NCBI RefSeq assembly: GCF_003047285.1
Contig: NZ_PZYX01000011.1
Coordinates: 62,001 to 126,000 of the forward strand
Source of the DNA: Nocardioides allogilvus
GTDB taxonomy: Bacteria; Actinomycetota; Actinomycetes; Propionibacteriales; Nocardioidaceae
Reading direction: 5' to 3'
DNA length: 64,000 bases
Numbering within the stretch: the first letter of the stretch is position 1; the number at the start of each line of letters is the position of its first letter. The translations under genes and the position numbers were made by a program. The notes under the pieces were generated by a model. That model was not told where the DNA came from, did not search any database, and worked only from the letters and a program-made list of their open reading frames with translations. This document shows positions 29,983 to 39,219 of this stretch, one piece after another.

Positions 29983-30009
29983 GACCTGAGTCCGGTGAAG
30001 ACTCAGGTC
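29983..30009. terminator. Hairpin after the RNA methyltransferase operon
   Basis: GACCTGAGTC (29983-29992) and GACTCAGGTC (30000-30009) are perfect ten-base arms around a seven-base loop. It lies 69 bp beyond the methyltransferase stop on the minus strand and upstream of the XRE gene. It could instead be an operator for that gene. Confidence 0.6.
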
Positions 30010-30077
30010 AAAGGGCCGGGCAGGGAAGGCAGCGGCAGGGTGGCGGCCGGGCGGGCAGCCCCGACCGAACCCGGTGT

Positions 30078-31208
30078 TCAGCGCGTGAGCAGCGCGACGC
30101 ACTCGACGTGGTGGGTCATCGGGAAGAGGTCGAAGGCCCGGAGCCGCTCGAGGCGATAGCCGTGCTCGGCGAAGATCGCGACGTCGCGAGCCAGGGCAGC
30201 CGGGTCACAGGCGACGTAGGCGACGGCGCGGGGTGCGCGGTCGACGACCTGCTCGACGACGACCCGTTTGGCTCCCTCGCGGGGCGGGTCGAGGACGACG
30301 AGGTCGATGGGTTCGTCGTACGCCGCCGCGAGCACCTTCTCCACGGGGCCGCACTCGACGACGGCGCCCTGGTGGGAGGCGAGGTTCTCCTTCGAGTGCC
30401 GAGAAGCAGCCCGGTCAGCCTCGACGGCGATCACCCGGGTGCCGTCGCCGACGGCATCGGCCAGGAATCGGGCGAAGAGGCCCACCCCGGCGTAGAGGTC
30501 GAGGACCCGCTCCCCCGGCTGGGGATCGAGCATGGTGAGCACCGAGGACACCAGCGTGGAGGGGGCACCAGGGTGGACCTGCCAGAAGCCATCAGCCTCC
30601 ACCAGGAAGTGGCGATCCAGCACGGACTCGGTCAGCGTTAGCCCGGGTGTCGGTTCACGGGCATCGACGGTCGCGATCAGGCAGTCGTCGACCGGCACGA
30701 CCCGACGCGACCGGTGGGCCCGCAGCCCGCGCTGGCCGTCGGGGGTGTGCGCCCACTGCATGCGGGTCCGCCAGCGCAGGCCCTGCTCGTCCCTGGGGAC
30801 CGGCTCGACCGTGACGTCGAGGTCGAGGCCGGCGAGGCGTCGCAGCTGCTCGGACACCACGGCTCCCTTGAGCGCGCGCTGGGCGGGCAGGGAGACGTGC
30901 TGGAAGTCGCAGCCCCCGCACAACCCCGGCCCGGCGACGGGGCAGGGCGCCTGCACCCGGTCGGGTGAGGGGTCGAGGACGCTGATCGCGTCACCGCGCC
31001 AGAAGCGGTCGCCGTCCGTGCCCTCAGTGATCTCCAGGACGACCTGCTCACCCGGCAGGCAGTGCCGCGTGAACACCACCCGTGACTCGGGCTCCGGGAG
31101 CCGGACGATGCAGTGGCCACCGTGGGCGACCGGGCCCACGACCGCCTCGAAGCGCTCGCCGACCCGCGAGCGACCGCGCTCCTTTCGGGGACGGGCGTGC
31201 CGGCTCAC
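30078..31208 (-). CDS. TRAM-domain RNA (uracil-5-)methyltransferase, TrmA/RlmD family
   Basis: A 376-aa class I methyltransferase that would methylate C5 of a uridine in rRNA or tRNA. An N-terminal TRAM beta-barrel (about 14-70) is followed by the iron-sulfur cysteines in CPVAGPGLCGGCDF. The SAM loop DLYAGVGLFARFLA is near 240, then DPPREGAK, and the catalytic cysteine sits in ACDPAALARD. I start it at the GTG at 31208, which overlaps the stop of the transporter gene (GTGA). This order matches Rv2690c-Rv2689c of M. tuberculosis. Which RNA is modified cannot be told. Confidence 0.9.
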   Translation of the reverse strand: MSRHARPRKERGRSRVGERFEAVVGPVAHGGHCIVRLPEPESRVVFTRHCLPGEQVVLEITEGTDGDRFWRGDAISVLDPSPDRVQAPCPVAGPGLCGGCDFQHVSLPAQRALKGAVVSEQLRRLAGLDLDVTVEPVPRDEQGLRWRTRMQWAHTPDGQRGLRAHRSRRVVPVDDCLIATVDAREPTPGLTLTESVLDRHFLVEADGFWQVHPGAPSTLVSSVLTMLDPQPGERVLDLYAGVGLFARFLADAVGDGTRVIAVEADRAASRHSKENLASHQGAVVECGPVEKVLAAAYDEPIDLVVLDPPREGAKRVVVEQVVDRAPRAVAYVACDPAALARDVAIFAEHGYRLERLRAFDLFPMTHHVECVALLTR

Positions 31209-33265
31209 GGATCGATCCGGCGGTCGTGGTCGACGTCGCCCGTGTCGCGCATGACGCGACCCCGGCGCAGGTCGCCGGCCTGGACGCGCTTGTCCTCGCG
31301 GGACCCACGCTCCTGCGCGATCAGCGAGGACCGCAGCTGGTAGGGCACCGAGATGACCATGACACCGGGGGTGAACAGTAACCGGCCCTTGAGCCGCAGG
31401 GCGGTCTGGTTGTGCAGGATCTGCTCCCACCAGCGGCCCACGACGTACTCGGGGATGTAGACGGCGACGACCCCGCGCGGGTTGGACCGGCGGATCTCCT
31501 GGGCGTACTCGACGATCGGGCGCACGATCTCGCGGTACGGCGAGTGCAGCACCTTGAGCGGGGTGCCCAGGTTGCGCTCGTCCCAGTCCTCCAGCAGCTT
31601 GTTCGTCGCTGCGGCGTCGATCGAGACGTAGACACCCTCGAGCAGGTTGGGTCGGGTCGCCTTGGCGAACGCCAGAGCCCGCAGGGTCGGCTTGTGCAGC
31701 TTGGAGACGAGGACGATGGCGTGCACGCGCGTCGGCAGCAGCTTGTCCTGCTCGTCGGCGGCGAGCTCGGTCTCGACCATCGCGTAGTGGTTGCTGATGC
31801 CCTTCATGACGAGGAAGAACACGACCATCGCGATGATCGTGATCCAGGCACCCGACAGGAACTTGGTGACCAGGACGATCACCAGCACCACCGCGGTCAT
31901 GCAGAGGCCGAACGTGTTGATCGCCCGCGACCGCATCATCCGCCGCCGCTCCACGGGGTCGTGGGTGAGCTTCAGGTGACGGGTCCAGTGCCGGATCATC
32001 CCGAGCTGGCTCAGGTTGAAGGAGACGAAGACACCCACGATGTAGAGCTGGATCAGCTTGGTCGTCTCGGCCTCGAAGACCACGATCAGCACGATCGACA
32101 TGGCAGCGAGGAACACGATGCCGTTGCTGTAGGCGAGCCGGTCGCCTCGCGAGCCGAGCGAGCGCGGCGCCAGTCCGTCCTGGGCGAGGATCGAGCCGAG
32201 CACCGGGAAGCCGTTGAAGGCCGTGTTGGCCGCGAGGACCAAGATGATGCCGGTGACGGTGACGACGAAGTAGAACCCCGGCGGGAAGCCCTGGAAGACG
32301 CCGTTGGCGATCTGGGAGATGACCGGGTGCTGCTCGTAGTCGCCGGGCAGGGCACCGCCGGCGGCGGTCCGCAGCCGTTCGATCTCGTGCGGGTCGACGT
32401 ACCGGATGCTCATCTGCTTGGCCAGGACGATGACGCTCATCATCATCGAGACGGCGATCAGCCCCAGGAGCAGCAGCGTGGTCGCGGCGTTCTTGCTCTT
32501 GGGCCGCTTGAAGGCGGGCACCCCGTTGGAGATCGCCTCGACCCCGGTCAGGGCGGCACACCCCGACGAGAAGGCGCGGGCCAGCAGGAACACCATCGCA
32601 ACCTGCGTCAGCGGGCCGTCCCAGCCCTCCGCGGGTTCGATCTTGAGGTCGGCACTCTCTGCCATCGGCAGGTCGCCCAGCAGCAGCTGCACGAGGCCGT
32701 AGGCGCACATGCCGAGGATGGAGACCATGAAGAGATAGGTCGGTACGGCGAAGAAGGAACCGGACTCGCGCACGCCACGCAGGTTGAGCGCCGTCAGCAC
32801 CACCACTGCCCCACTGGCCACCAGCGCCTCGTGCCCGATCAGCAGGGGAATCGCACCAGCGGCGTACTGCGACGCCGACGAGATGGACACCGCGACGGTG
32901 AGGACGTAGTCGACGAGCAGGGCGCTCGCGACCGTGATCCCCGCGTTGCGCCCCAGGTTGACGGTGGCGACCTCGTAGTCACCGCCACCGGAGGGATAGG
33001 CATGCACGGTCTGGCGATAGGACGTCACCACGGTCAGCATCACCAGGGCCACGACCAGGCCGATCTTCCAGCTCCAGGTGTAGGCCGACACGCCCACGAC
33101 GCTGAGCATGATGAAGATTTCGTCGGGCGCGTAGGCGACCGAGGAGAGAGCGTCGCTGGCGAAGACCGGTAGCGCGATGCGCTTCGGCAACAGCGTCTCG
33201 CCGAGCTGGCTGCTGCGGAGCTTGCGCCCCAGCAGGATGCGCTTTGATACGTCGCCGACACTCAC
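31205..33265 (-). CDS. APC-family transporter, KimA-like (probable potassium uptake)
   Basis: A 686-aa protein with about 12 membrane helices in residues 28-500 and a C-terminal cytosolic domain of about 180 residues. ASDALSSVAYAPDEI in the first helix and YPSGGGDYEVA in the third are typical of KimA/KUP-like APC permeases. It is divergent from two TrkA proteins, 37 bp away, and coupled to the methyltransferase gene, as Rv2690c is to ceoB-ceoC. Potassium uptake gated by nucleotides is the likely role, inferred from KimA and from the neighbours. The start is a GTG with TACGCT eight bases upstream. Confidence 0.85.
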   Translation of the reverse strand: MSVGDVSKRILLGRKLRSSQLGETLLPKRIALPVFASDALSSVAYAPDEIFIMLSVVGVSAYTWSWKIGLVVALVMLTVVTSYRQTVHAYPSGGGDYEVATVNLGRNAGITVASALLVDYVLTVAVSISSASQYAAGAIPLLIGHEALVASGAVVVLTALNLRGVRESGSFFAVPTYLFMVSILGMCAYGLVQLLLGDLPMAESADLKIEPAEGWDGPLTQVAMVFLLARAFSSGCAALTGVEAISNGVPAFKRPKSKNAATTLLLLGLIAVSMMMSVIVLAKQMSIRYVDPHEIERLRTAAGGALPGDYEQHPVISQIANGVFQGFPPGFYFVVTVTGIILVLAANTAFNGFPVLGSILAQDGLAPRSLGSRGDRLAYSNGIVFLAAMSIVLIVVFEAETTKLIQLYIVGVFVSFNLSQLGMIRHWTRHLKLTHDPVERRRMMRSRAINTFGLCMTAVVLVIVLVTKFLSGAWITIIAMVVFFLVMKGISNHYAMVETELAADEQDKLLPTRVHAIVLVSKLHKPTLRALAFAKATRPNLLEGVYVSIDAAATNKLLEDWDERNLGTPLKVLHSPYREIVRPIVEYAQEIRRSNPRGVVAVYIPEYVVGRWWEQILHNQTALRLKGRLLFTPGVMVISVPYQLRSSLIAQERGSREDKRVQAGDLRRGRVMRDTGDVDHDRRIDP

Positions 33266-33302
33266 GAGGGGACAGCGTAGTCATCTGCGTTACGGTTCCC
33301 TC

Positions 33303-33968
33303 GTGCATGTCGTCATCATGGGCTGTGGCCGGGTCGGTTCGACCCTCGCCCGAAGCCTCGAGGATCGCAACCACACGGTGTCCGTCATCGACAGCGACCC
33401 CGATGCGTTCCGCCGGTTGGGTCCGTCGTTCAACGGGGACAAGATCACCGGTTACGGCTTCGACCAGGAGGTCCTGGAGAAGGCCGGCATCCGTCGCGCC
33501 GACGCCTTCGCGGCGGTGTCGAGCGGTGACAACTCCAACATCATCGCGGCCCGCGTGGCGCGCGAGACCTTCGGCATCCAGCAGGTCGTCGCGCGCATCT
33601 ACGACCCCGGCCGCGCCGAGGTCTACCAGCGCCTCGGCATCACCACGGTGGCCACGGTGAAGTGGACGGCCGACCAGGTGTTGCGGCGGGTGCTGCCCGC
33701 TGGCGCCGAGCCCGACTTCCGCGACCCGTCCGGCACGATCCGCGTCGACCACATCCAGGTGCCGGAGAAGTGGATCGGTGAACGGACCATCCACTTCCAG
33801 GAGCAGTCCCGCACCCGCATCGCGTGGATCGACCGCCTCGGCGAGGGCATGATCCCAACCCGCGAGACCGTCATCCAGGAAGGCGACATGCTGCACCTCG
33901 TGATGCGTGAAGAGATCGCCGCGCACGCCTATGCAGTGCTCGAGCGCGGACCCGAGGAGCACCGATGA
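33303..33968 (+). CDS. ceoB: TrkA-type potassium uptake regulator (CeoB-like)
   Basis: A 221-aa RCK protein. The N-terminal NAD(H)-binding loop is GCGRVGSTLA (residues 7-16), with the acidic end of strand 2 in VSVIDSDPDAF. A TrkA-C domain follows from about 140. Such proteins gate potassium channels or transporters according to NADH/ATP state. I start it at the GTG at 33303, six bases after TACGGT, so the transcript is probably leaderless; the longer frame reads over the divergent gene. Its stop overlaps the second TrkA gene (ATGA), as in mycobacterial ceoB-ceoC. Confidence 0.9.
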   Translation: MHVVIMGCGRVGSTLARSLEDRNHTVSVIDSDPDAFRRLGPSFNGDKITGYGFDQEVLEKAGIRRADAFAAVSSGDNSNIIAARVARETFGIQQVVARIYDPGRAEVYQRLGITTVATVKWTADQVLRRVLPAGAEPDFRDPSGTIRVDHIQVPEKWIGERTIHFQEQSRTRIAWIDRLGEGMIPTRETVIQEGDMLHLVMREEIAAHAYAVLERGPEEHR

Positions 33969-34636
33969 GAGTCGCCATCGCCGGAGCAGGTGCCGTCGGC
34001 CGTTCGATCGCCCGTGAGCTGATCGACAACGGTCACCAGGTGCTGCTGATCGACAAGTCCCCCAACGCCATCCGGCCCGAGCGCGTGCCCAACGCCGAGT
34101 GGCTGCTGGCCGACTCGTGCGAGCTCTCCTCGCTGGAGGAGGCCCACTTCGACCGCTGCGACGTGGTCATCGCCGCGACCGGCGACGACAAGGTCAACCT
34201 GGTGACGTCCCTCCTCGCCAAGACCGAGTTCGGCGTGCCGCGCACCGTGGGGCGGGTCAACCACCCCAACAACGAGTGGCTCTTCACCGAGGCCTGGGGG
34301 GTCGACGTCAACGTGTCGACGCCGCGCATCATGTCCGCTCTCGTCGAGGAGGCCGTCAGCGTCGGCGACCTCGTGCGGCTCTTCACGTTCCGCCAGGGCA
34401 ACGCCAACCTCGTCGAGATGACGCTGCCCCCGGACTCCCCCTACGTCGGGACGCCGAGCGGTCTGGTGCCGTTCCCCGACAACTGCGCGCTCGTCACGAT
34501 CCTGCGCGACGGTCAGGTCTACACCCCGAGCGGGGACCAGCCCCTGGAGTCCGGCGACGAGCTGCTGTTCGTCGTCCCCTCCGACGTCGAGGAAGAGCTC
34601 GAGCGGCTGCTTTCCCCCCGCACCCACGGCGGCTGA
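33965..34636 (+). CDS. ceoC: TrkA-type potassium uptake regulator (CeoC-like)
   Basis: A second RCK protein, 223 aa, coupled to the first by the ATGA overlap. The nucleotide loop is GAGAVGRSIARELIDNGH at residues 7-24, and a TrkA-C domain covers about 135-220. The two would form a heteromeric gating ring with a transporter, probably the KimA-like protein encoded divergently. The pair and its order match Rv2691-Rv2692. Confidence 0.9.
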   Translation: MRVAIAGAGAVGRSIARELIDNGHQVLLIDKSPNAIRPERVPNAEWLLADSCELSSLEEAHFDRCDVVIAATGDDKVNLVTSLLAKTEFGVPRTVGRVNHPNNEWLFTEAWGVDVNVSTPRIMSALVEEAVSVGDLVRLFTFRQGNANLVEMTLPPDSPYVGTPSGLVPFPDNCALVTILRDGQVYTPSGDQPLESGDELLFVVPSDVEEELERLLSPRTHGG

Positions 34637-34651
34637 ACCCCCGGCAGCAGG

Positions 34652-35425
34652 TCAGTCGGCAGCCGGACCCGTCGACGTCTGCTGGGTCGAGGACGCCGAG
34701 GACGTCGCGGTCTCCGTCATCGGGGTGTGGTTGCGCGCCAGCACCCACACCATCGCGCCGAGCGCAGCGAGCTGCAGCGGCCAGCCGAGCCCGATCTTGG
34801 CGACGCCCAGGATCGCGACGGCGGTGTCGGGGTCCATCGATCCCGAGTTGCCGGCCAGCCAGATGGGCGCCTGCACGACGACGCGCAGCATGCACGGCAG
34901 CACCAGCAACCACGTCAGCCGCGTGCACAGCTTCACGATCTGCTTGTCCTGGTGCCACGCGGTGGGGTCGCCGGTCACGCTGCCGACCATGAACCCGACG
35001 ATCGGCCAGCCGATCAGGCAGGTGAGGGCCAGCACCACGGTGTAGCCCGAGTTGTAGAGGATCCCGGGCAGGAAGTAGGCCAGCGCCTGCTCCTGCTCGC
35101 TGCCGCCGCTCGCCGCGGACCTCGCCACGAACAGCCAGCCGATGCCGATGCCGACGAGGGCGTTGACGACGAACTGCACCGACGAACGCTGGACGAGGCG
35201 CACCACCAGCAGCAGCACCGCCGCCGAGACGCTGAGCGCCAGCGCCAGCGTGAGCTCCCCCGTGGTCAGCCACAGGACGGTGAAGGCGATGGTCGGGACG
35301 GCAGCCTCGATCATGCCGCGTCGACCGCCCAGGGCCTGGGAGAGCTGCCGGCGGACGACGGCCTCCACGGTCTCGACGGAGGCTGGAGCTGCGGACTTCA
35401 CGGGATCGGTCACCGGGCCGGTCAC
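34652..35425 (-). CDS. DUF3159 membrane protein
   Basis: A 257-aa membrane protein with five to six helices, including TIAFTVLWLTTGELTLALAL, SVQFVVNALVGIGIGWLFV and IVGFMVGSVTGDP. It belongs to the DUF3159 family (Rv2693c), which resembles intracellular-septation-type membrane proteins, but the role is unknown. The GTG start overlaps the stop of the OB-fold gene (GTGA), so it is third in an operon DUF3710 - OB-fold - DUF3159. It faces the ceoC gene, with only 15 bp between the stops. Confidence 0.86.
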   Translation of the reverse strand: MTGPVTDPVKSAAPASVETVEAVVRRQLSQALGGRRGMIEAAVPTIAFTVLWLTTGELTLALALSVSAAVLLLVVRLVQRSSVQFVVNALVGIGIGWLFVARSAASGGSEQEQALAYFLPGILYNSGYTVVLALTCLIGWPIVGFMVGSVTGDPTAWHQDKQIVKLCTRLTWLLVLPCMLRVVVQAPIWLAGNSGSMDPDTAVAILGVAKIGLGWPLQLAALGAMVWVLARNHTPMTETATSSASSTQQTSTGPAAD

Positions 35426-35826
35426 GGAATCAGCTCGTAGCGCGGGTTGAACAGCACGCGGTGACCGGTCGCGGAGCCGATGCGACCCTCGACGCGCATG
35501 GCGCGCCCGGGGCCGATGCCGGCGATGCGCCGACGGCCGAGCCAGACGATCGTGATGACGCCGCTGCCGTCCTCGAGCTCGGCCTCGAGTGCTGGTGCGC
35601 CGCCGCGCGGGCGCAGCGTCACCGTCTTGATCGTGCCGCGGAGGCTGACGCGCTCGCGGTCCGGCGCCTCGGCGATGGAGACGTCACCGGCGACCGAGTG
35701 GGTCGCACGCAGGTCACGGGCGTGTGCCTCGCCGCTGTCGGCCCAGCGCGAGAGGCTGCGCCGCAACCGGCTCCTCTTGTCGGCGGAGTCGGCGTCGGAT
35801 GTCGTGTCGCCCATGACGGCGTTCAC
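35422..35826 (-). CDS. OB-fold nucleic-acid-binding domain protein
   Basis: A 134-aa protein with one OB-fold (about residues 55-130: RVSLRGTIKTVTLRP, DGSGVITIVWLGRRRIAGI, GRAMRVEGRIG). This type of OB domain resembles the tRNA/RecG anticodon-type domain, but the ligand is not known; it corresponds to Rv2694c. The start is uncertain. The GTG at 35826 forms a GTGA overlap with the DUF3710 stop and is preferred; the ATG at 35814 is the alternative. Confidence 0.8.
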   Translation of the reverse strand: MNAVMGDTTSDADSADKRSRLRRSLSRWADSGEAHARDLRATHSVAGDVSIAEAPDRERVSLRGTIKTVTLRPRGGAPALEAELEDGSGVITIVWLGRRRIAGIGPGRAMRVEGRIGSATGHRVLFNPRYELIP

Positions 35827-36473
35827 TGCACCCGTCGAGCCTGGTCGGGCAGGATCGCCGGGAGCGGCTCGCCGACCGGCATGGCGACCGCACCGCGGCG
35901 TACGACGACCTGGCCCAGCGCGTCCTCCCAGTCCTGCGCCGAGTCCGGCTGGAGGGCGGGGCGTCCCAGGAGTGATGCGCGCAGCATCCAGCGGTCGCCG
36001 TTGATGCCGATGATCCGCGACGGCTGGAGGCCCACGGAGCCGTCGGGCTTCTTCACCGGGACCTGGCACATCAGCTCGGTGCCGAAGCGACCCTCGCGCT
36101 CCTCGGCCTGGCCGCCCCTGCCGGCGATGTCGGCCTGGATCTGCGGACGCACGGTGCCCCAGAGGTCACCGTTGCGGGGGGCGGCGAACGCTTGGATCTC
36201 CAGCGCACCGTCCTGCCCGGCGAGCATGACTGCCTGCACCGTGCCGCTGGCCTCGTCGACCTGCAGCCGGAGCTCACGACCCTCGCTGGGTGCGATCAGC
36301 AGCGACCCGAGGTCGACACGCTGCACCCCGTCGCCGGCGACCTGGGACTCGTCGAAGGGACCGTCGGTGCGCGGCTCCGCCGGCTCGGACGCAGCCGAGG
36401 TCGCCTCGACTGCGGGCTCGCTCGGCTCCGTGCCCACCTCGGGGGTGGGCTCCGACTTGCGACGGAACTTCAC
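35823..36473 (-). CDS. DUF3710 family protein
   Basis: A 216-aa protein of unknown function, conserved next to dut in actinobacteria (Rv2696c). A charged N-terminus (KFRRKSEPTPE) and an acidic linker precede a folded part starting near residue 40 with RVDLGSLLIAP and continuing LRLQVDEASGTVQAVMLAGQDGALEIQAFAAPR. I choose the GTG at 36473 because GGAG lies eight bases before it; a GTG at 36482 is too close to that site. It is first in the operon with the OB-fold and DUF3159 genes. Confidence 0.83.
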   Translation of the reverse strand: MKFRRKSEPTPEVGTEPSEPAVEATSAASEPAEPRTDGPFDESQVAGDGVQRVDLGSLLIAPSEGRELRLQVDEASGTVQAVMLAGQDGALEIQAFAAPRNGDLWGTVRPQIQADIAGRGGQAEEREGRFGTELMCQVPVKKPDGSVGLQPSRIIGINGDRWMLRASLLGRPALQPDSAQDWEDALGQVVVRRGAVAMPVGEPLPAILPDQARRVQ

Positions 36474-36515
36474 GTCAGTCACTCCATTCGTCGTGATGCA
36501 AGAATTTCGGGCGGC

Positions 36516-36995
36516 TCATGTGCGCGCGAAGCCACCAGTAGAACCGTAGCCCCCCGCGCCGCGAACGGAGTCCGGCAGTGCGTCGACCTCGACGAAACGC
36601 GCGCGCTCGAAGCGCTGGATGACGAGCTGGGCGATGCGGTCACCGCGCTGCAGGCTCACCGGCGACACCCGGTCGTGGTTGACCAGCAGCACCTTGATCT
36701 CGCCGCGGTAGCCCGCGTCGACGGTGCCGGGGGTGTTGACGATGGACAGCCCGTGGCGCGCGGCCAGCCCGGACCGCGGGTGGATCAGGGCGACGAAGCC
36801 CTCCGGCAGCGCGATCGAGATGCCGGTCGGCACGAGCGCTCGCTCCCCCGGCGCCAACGTCACGTCGACCGCGGTCTGCAGGTCGGCACCGGCGTCGCCC
36901 GGGTGGGCGTAGGCGGGCATGGGCAGGTCGCGGTCGAGGCGGACGATCGCGACGTCGAGGTCGGTCACCGGCAGGTCGATCTGTTGGTCGGACAC
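36516..36995 (-). CDS. dut: dUTP diphosphatase
   Basis: A 159-aa trimeric dUTPase that hydrolyses dUTP to dUMP, keeping uracil out of DNA and feeding dTMP synthesis. All five motifs are present: DAGADL near residue 32, [10 protein letters not shown] near 67, [14 protein letters not shown] near 80, [10 protein letters not shown] near 108 and [10 protein letters not shown] at the C-terminus (Tyr where most have Phe). The GTG at 36995 lies eight bases after TAGATT, so it may be leaderless. The longer open frame reads over the divergent gene. Confidence 0.96.
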   Translation of the reverse strand: MSDQQIDLPVTDLDVAIVRLDRDLPMPAYAHPGDAGADLQTAVDVTLAPGERALVPTGISIALPEGFVALIHPRSGLAARHGLSIVNTPGTVDAGYRGEIKVLLVNHDRVSPVSLQRGDRIAQLVIQRFERARFVEVDALPDSVRGAGGYGSTGGFART

Positions 36996-37052
36996 GGGCG
37001 GAGAATCTACCCGGCAACGTGACCTCAGCACCGCCCCCATAGGCTCTCCCGC

Positions 37053-37496
37053 GTGGAGTTCGCGGAACGGCTGAGCGTGCCGCTGCGCTGGTGGGTGCAG
37101 GGGACGATGCTGGTCGCCACCTTGTGGCTGGCCCTGGTGGTCGCCGTACCCCTCGCCGTCGCCTGGACGGTGACCGGTGTGGCCCTTGCTCTCATGGTCG
37201 CCCTGTTCGTGTCGTACGGCGCTGCGCGGGTCACCGTCGACCGCGACGTGCTCCGGGCCGGGGCCGCCCACATCTCCACCGACCACGTCGGCGCGGTGAC
37301 CGCCCTCGACGCCGAGGCGATGCGGCTCCAGGCCGGCCGGGACGCCGACGTGCGTGCCTTCCTGCTGCTGCGGCCCTACCTCAAGCGCGGGGTGCGGGTC
37401 GACCTGACCGACCCGAGCGACCCGGCGCCCTACTGGCTGATCAGCTCGCGTCGCCCCGACGAGCTGGCGGCCGCGCTCACGACTGCGACCCGCTGA
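37053..37496 (+). CDS. DUF3093 membrane protein
   Basis: A 147-aa protein with two close membrane helices (about residues 17-55) and a soluble C-terminal part ([15 protein letters not shown]...[29 protein letters not shown]). DUF3093 proteins sit next to dut in actinobacteria (Rv2698); the role is unknown. GTG start, with TAGGCT seven bases upstream, so it is probably leaderless. The 57-bp gap to dut holds two back-to-back promoters. Confidence 0.86.
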   Translation: MEFAERLSVPLRWWVQGTMLVATLWLALVVAVPLAVAWTVTGVALALMVALFVSYGAARVTVDRDVLRAGAAHISTDHVGAVTALDAEAMRLQAGRDADVRAFLLLRPYLKRGVRVDLTDPSDPAPYWLISSRRPDELAAALTTATR

Positions 37497-37525
37497 CACC
37501 TGCAGCACTGGGTAGGGTGGTTCGT

Positions 37526-37846
37526 ATGGCATCTGACAGCAGCAAGGCATGGTCTGCCTTCTCGCTCGTCGCCGCCCTCGGGGCAGCAGCGGTCGCGAAG
37601 AAGGGCCTCAACACGACGTGGCGGGCAGCGACGGGCAAAAACCCGCCGGCCAACCCCGCCGACCCCGACGTCGACATCCTGGAGGCCGTCGCGTGGGCCG
37701 CTGCGAGCGGCACGTTCGTCGCGCTGGCCCGAATGTTCGCCACCCGCCGGGCGGCGAACTACTACGCGAGGTCGACCGGGCACCTGCCCAAGCCCCTCCA
37801 GAAGGACAACCAGGACGCCGACGCCGCTGCGGCACCGACGACCTGA
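37526..37846 (+). CDS. DUF4235 family protein
   Basis: A 106-aa protein with an N-terminal hydrophobic helix ([18 protein letters not shown]), a short conserved loop ([22 protein letters not shown]) and a second helix ([24 protein letters not shown]). This is the DUF4235 layout; the function is unknown. It starts at the ATG seven bases after TAGGGT, which indicates a leaderless transcript. A strong terminator follows. The frame stays open far to the left, over DUF3093 in another frame, and that part is not coding. Confidence 0.83.
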   Translation: MASDSSKAWSAFSLVAALGAAAVAKKGLNTTWRAATGKNPPANPADPDVDILEAVAWAAASGTFVALARMFATRRAANYYARSTGHLPKPLQKDNQDADAAAAPTT

Positions 37847-37864
37847 CCTCCTGCACAGAGCACT

Positions 37865-37898
37865 CGAGGCCGCGTCCCCCTGGGGGGACGCGGCCTCG
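37865..37898. terminator. Bidirectional terminator after DUF4235
   Basis: Perfect 15-bp arms (37865-37879 and 37884-37898) with the loop CTGG separate the convergent DUF4235 and DUF4193 genes. TT and TGTT follow on the plus side. Confidence 0.88.
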
Positions 37899-37944
37899 TT
37901 CGTGTTCTGGGTGACCAGGCCCGAATCATCGGGCCCGCATCAGC

Positions 37945-38235
37945 TCACACGCAGTCGCGGCAGATCAGCTTCTTCTCGTCCGCGAGCTGCGAGCGGTGGT
38001 GCACCAGGAAGCAGCTCATGCAGGTGAACTCGTCCTCCTGGCGGGGCATCACCTCGACAGCGAGCTCCTCGTGCGACAGGTCGGCGCCGGGCAGCTCGAA
38101 GGATTCGGCAGCCTCGGTCTCGTCCTCGTCGACCTTGCCGGAGTTCTTGTCGTGGCGACGAGCCTTGAGCTCTTCAATGCTCTCTTCGCTCTGGTCTTCC
38201 TCGGTCTTGCGCGGCGCGTCGTAGTCAGTAGCCAT
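37945..38235 (-). CDS. DUF4193 family zinc-ribbon-like protein
   Basis: A 96-aa acidic protein of the DUF4193 family (Rv2699c). The N-terminal half is charged and probably disordered. The C-terminus has two cysteine pairs, CMSC and CRDC, about 20 residues apart, that would bind zinc. The function is unknown, although the family is nearly universal in actinobacteria. The start is the ATG at 38235 with GAGGG eight bases upstream; an ATG further left in the same frame lacks a site. Confidence 0.88.
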   Translation of the reverse strand: MATDYDAPRKTEEDQSEESIEELKARRHDKNSGKVDEDETEAAESFELPGADLSHEELAVEVMPRQEDEFTCMSCFLVHHRSQLADEKKLICRDCV

Positions 38236-38322
38236 CTTCGTCCCTCTCACCCTCAGCACGAGTCCCCTGGGTGTGGGGCCTCGTCATGCTCGTCGGCGCC
38301 AGATTGTGCACCATGTAGGTCC

Positions 38323-38340
38323 GGTCCGCCACGGCGGACC
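38323..38340. terminator. Inverted repeat between suhB and DUF4193
   Basis: GGTCCGCC (38323-38330) and GGCGGACC (38333-38340) are perfect arms with a two-base centre. It lies 49 bp after the suhB stop on the minus strand, where a terminator is expected, and about 90 bp before DUF4193, where an operator is equally possible. Confidence 0.45.
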
Positions 38341-38388
38341 CGATCAGTGCGGTGAACAGGTGATGAAGCCCTCGTATTCCCGAGCTCG

Positions 38389-39219
38389 TCAGGCCAGGAA
38401 TCCGGCCCGGCCCAGCGCGGCCACGAACGTGTCCCAGCCGTCCGCCGGCGCCCCCACCACCAGGGCCTCGACGGCCGCCTCGGGGACGATCTCGCGCAGC
38501 CGTCCGGGCAGCAGCCCGAACCGCCCACCGGCCTCGGTCAGCACCAGTCCACCGGCGCTGTGGTCCCACGGGTTGGGGCCCTCCTCGACGTAGGCGTCGC
38601 CGCTGCCGTCCGCGATGTGGCACAGGTCCAGGGCGCACGACCCCATGCGCCGGATGTCGCGCACGTGCGGGAGCAGCGCGGCCACGCAGGCGGCCTGGTG
38701 GGCGCGCACGTCGCTGCGATAGCCGAAGCCCGTCAGCACGAGCCGTTCGGCGAGCGGCGGGCTGGGGCGTACGGCGATGGGCCGGCCGTCGCACGTCGCG
38801 CCGGCGCCCCGCGCGGCGGCGTACTCCGCCCCCGAGGAGCCGTTGACCACGACGCCTGCGACGACCGCGCCGTCGACCTCGGCGGCGATGGACACGGCCC
38901 AGTCGGGCAGGCCATAGAGGTAGTTGACCGTCCCGTCGATGGGGTCGACGATCCAGCGCACGCCGCTGGTGCCGGGGTGGTCCTCACCCTCCTCCCCCAT
39001 GATCGCGTCGTCGGGTCGCGCGGCCAGGATGCGCGAGCGGATGAGCTCCTCGCACGCGCGGTCGGCCGCGGTGACGACGTCGACCACGCTCGACTTGGTG
39101 TCGGCGACGGCGATCCCGCCGTCGCGCATCCGCCGCGCCAGGGCGACGGCGTCGCGCGCGACGAGGAGCGCGAGGTCGCGCAGGTCGGTGGCGACGTCAG
39201 TGCCCGCGTCCGGGTTCAC
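38389..39219 (-). CDS. suhB: Inositol monophosphatase family protein
   Basis: A 276-aa lithium-sensitive phosphatase. Metal-binding motifs are GEEG near residue 75, [14 protein letters not shown] near 94-107 and [15 protein letters not shown] near 220. It would release myo-inositol from its phosphate, a precursor of phosphatidylinositol and mycothiol in actinobacteria. I start it at the GTG at 39219, which overlaps the ferrochelatase stop (GTGA); the very long open frame further left is out of phase with ferrochelatase and not coding. It occupies the place of suhB (Rv2701c). Confidence 0.92.
   Translation of the reverse strand: MNPDAGTDVATDLRDLALLVARDAVALARRMRDGGIAVADTKSSVVDVVTAADRACEELIRSRILAARPDDAIMGEEGEDHPGTSGVRWIVDPIDGTVNYLYGLPDWAVSIAAEVDGAVVAGVVVNGSSGAEYAAARGAGATCDGRPIAVRPSPPLAERLVLTGFGYRSDVRAHQAACVAALLPHVRDIRRMGSCALDLCHIADGSGDAYVEEGPNPWDHSAGGLVLTEAGGRFGLLPGRLREIVPEAAVEALVVGAPADGWDTFVAALGRAGFLA

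Noticed and set aside
30078..32708. A single 876-codon gene covering the methyltransferase and half of the transporter
   Set aside because: Only the 3' part encodes the methyltransferase; the rest lies out of frame over the transporter gene.
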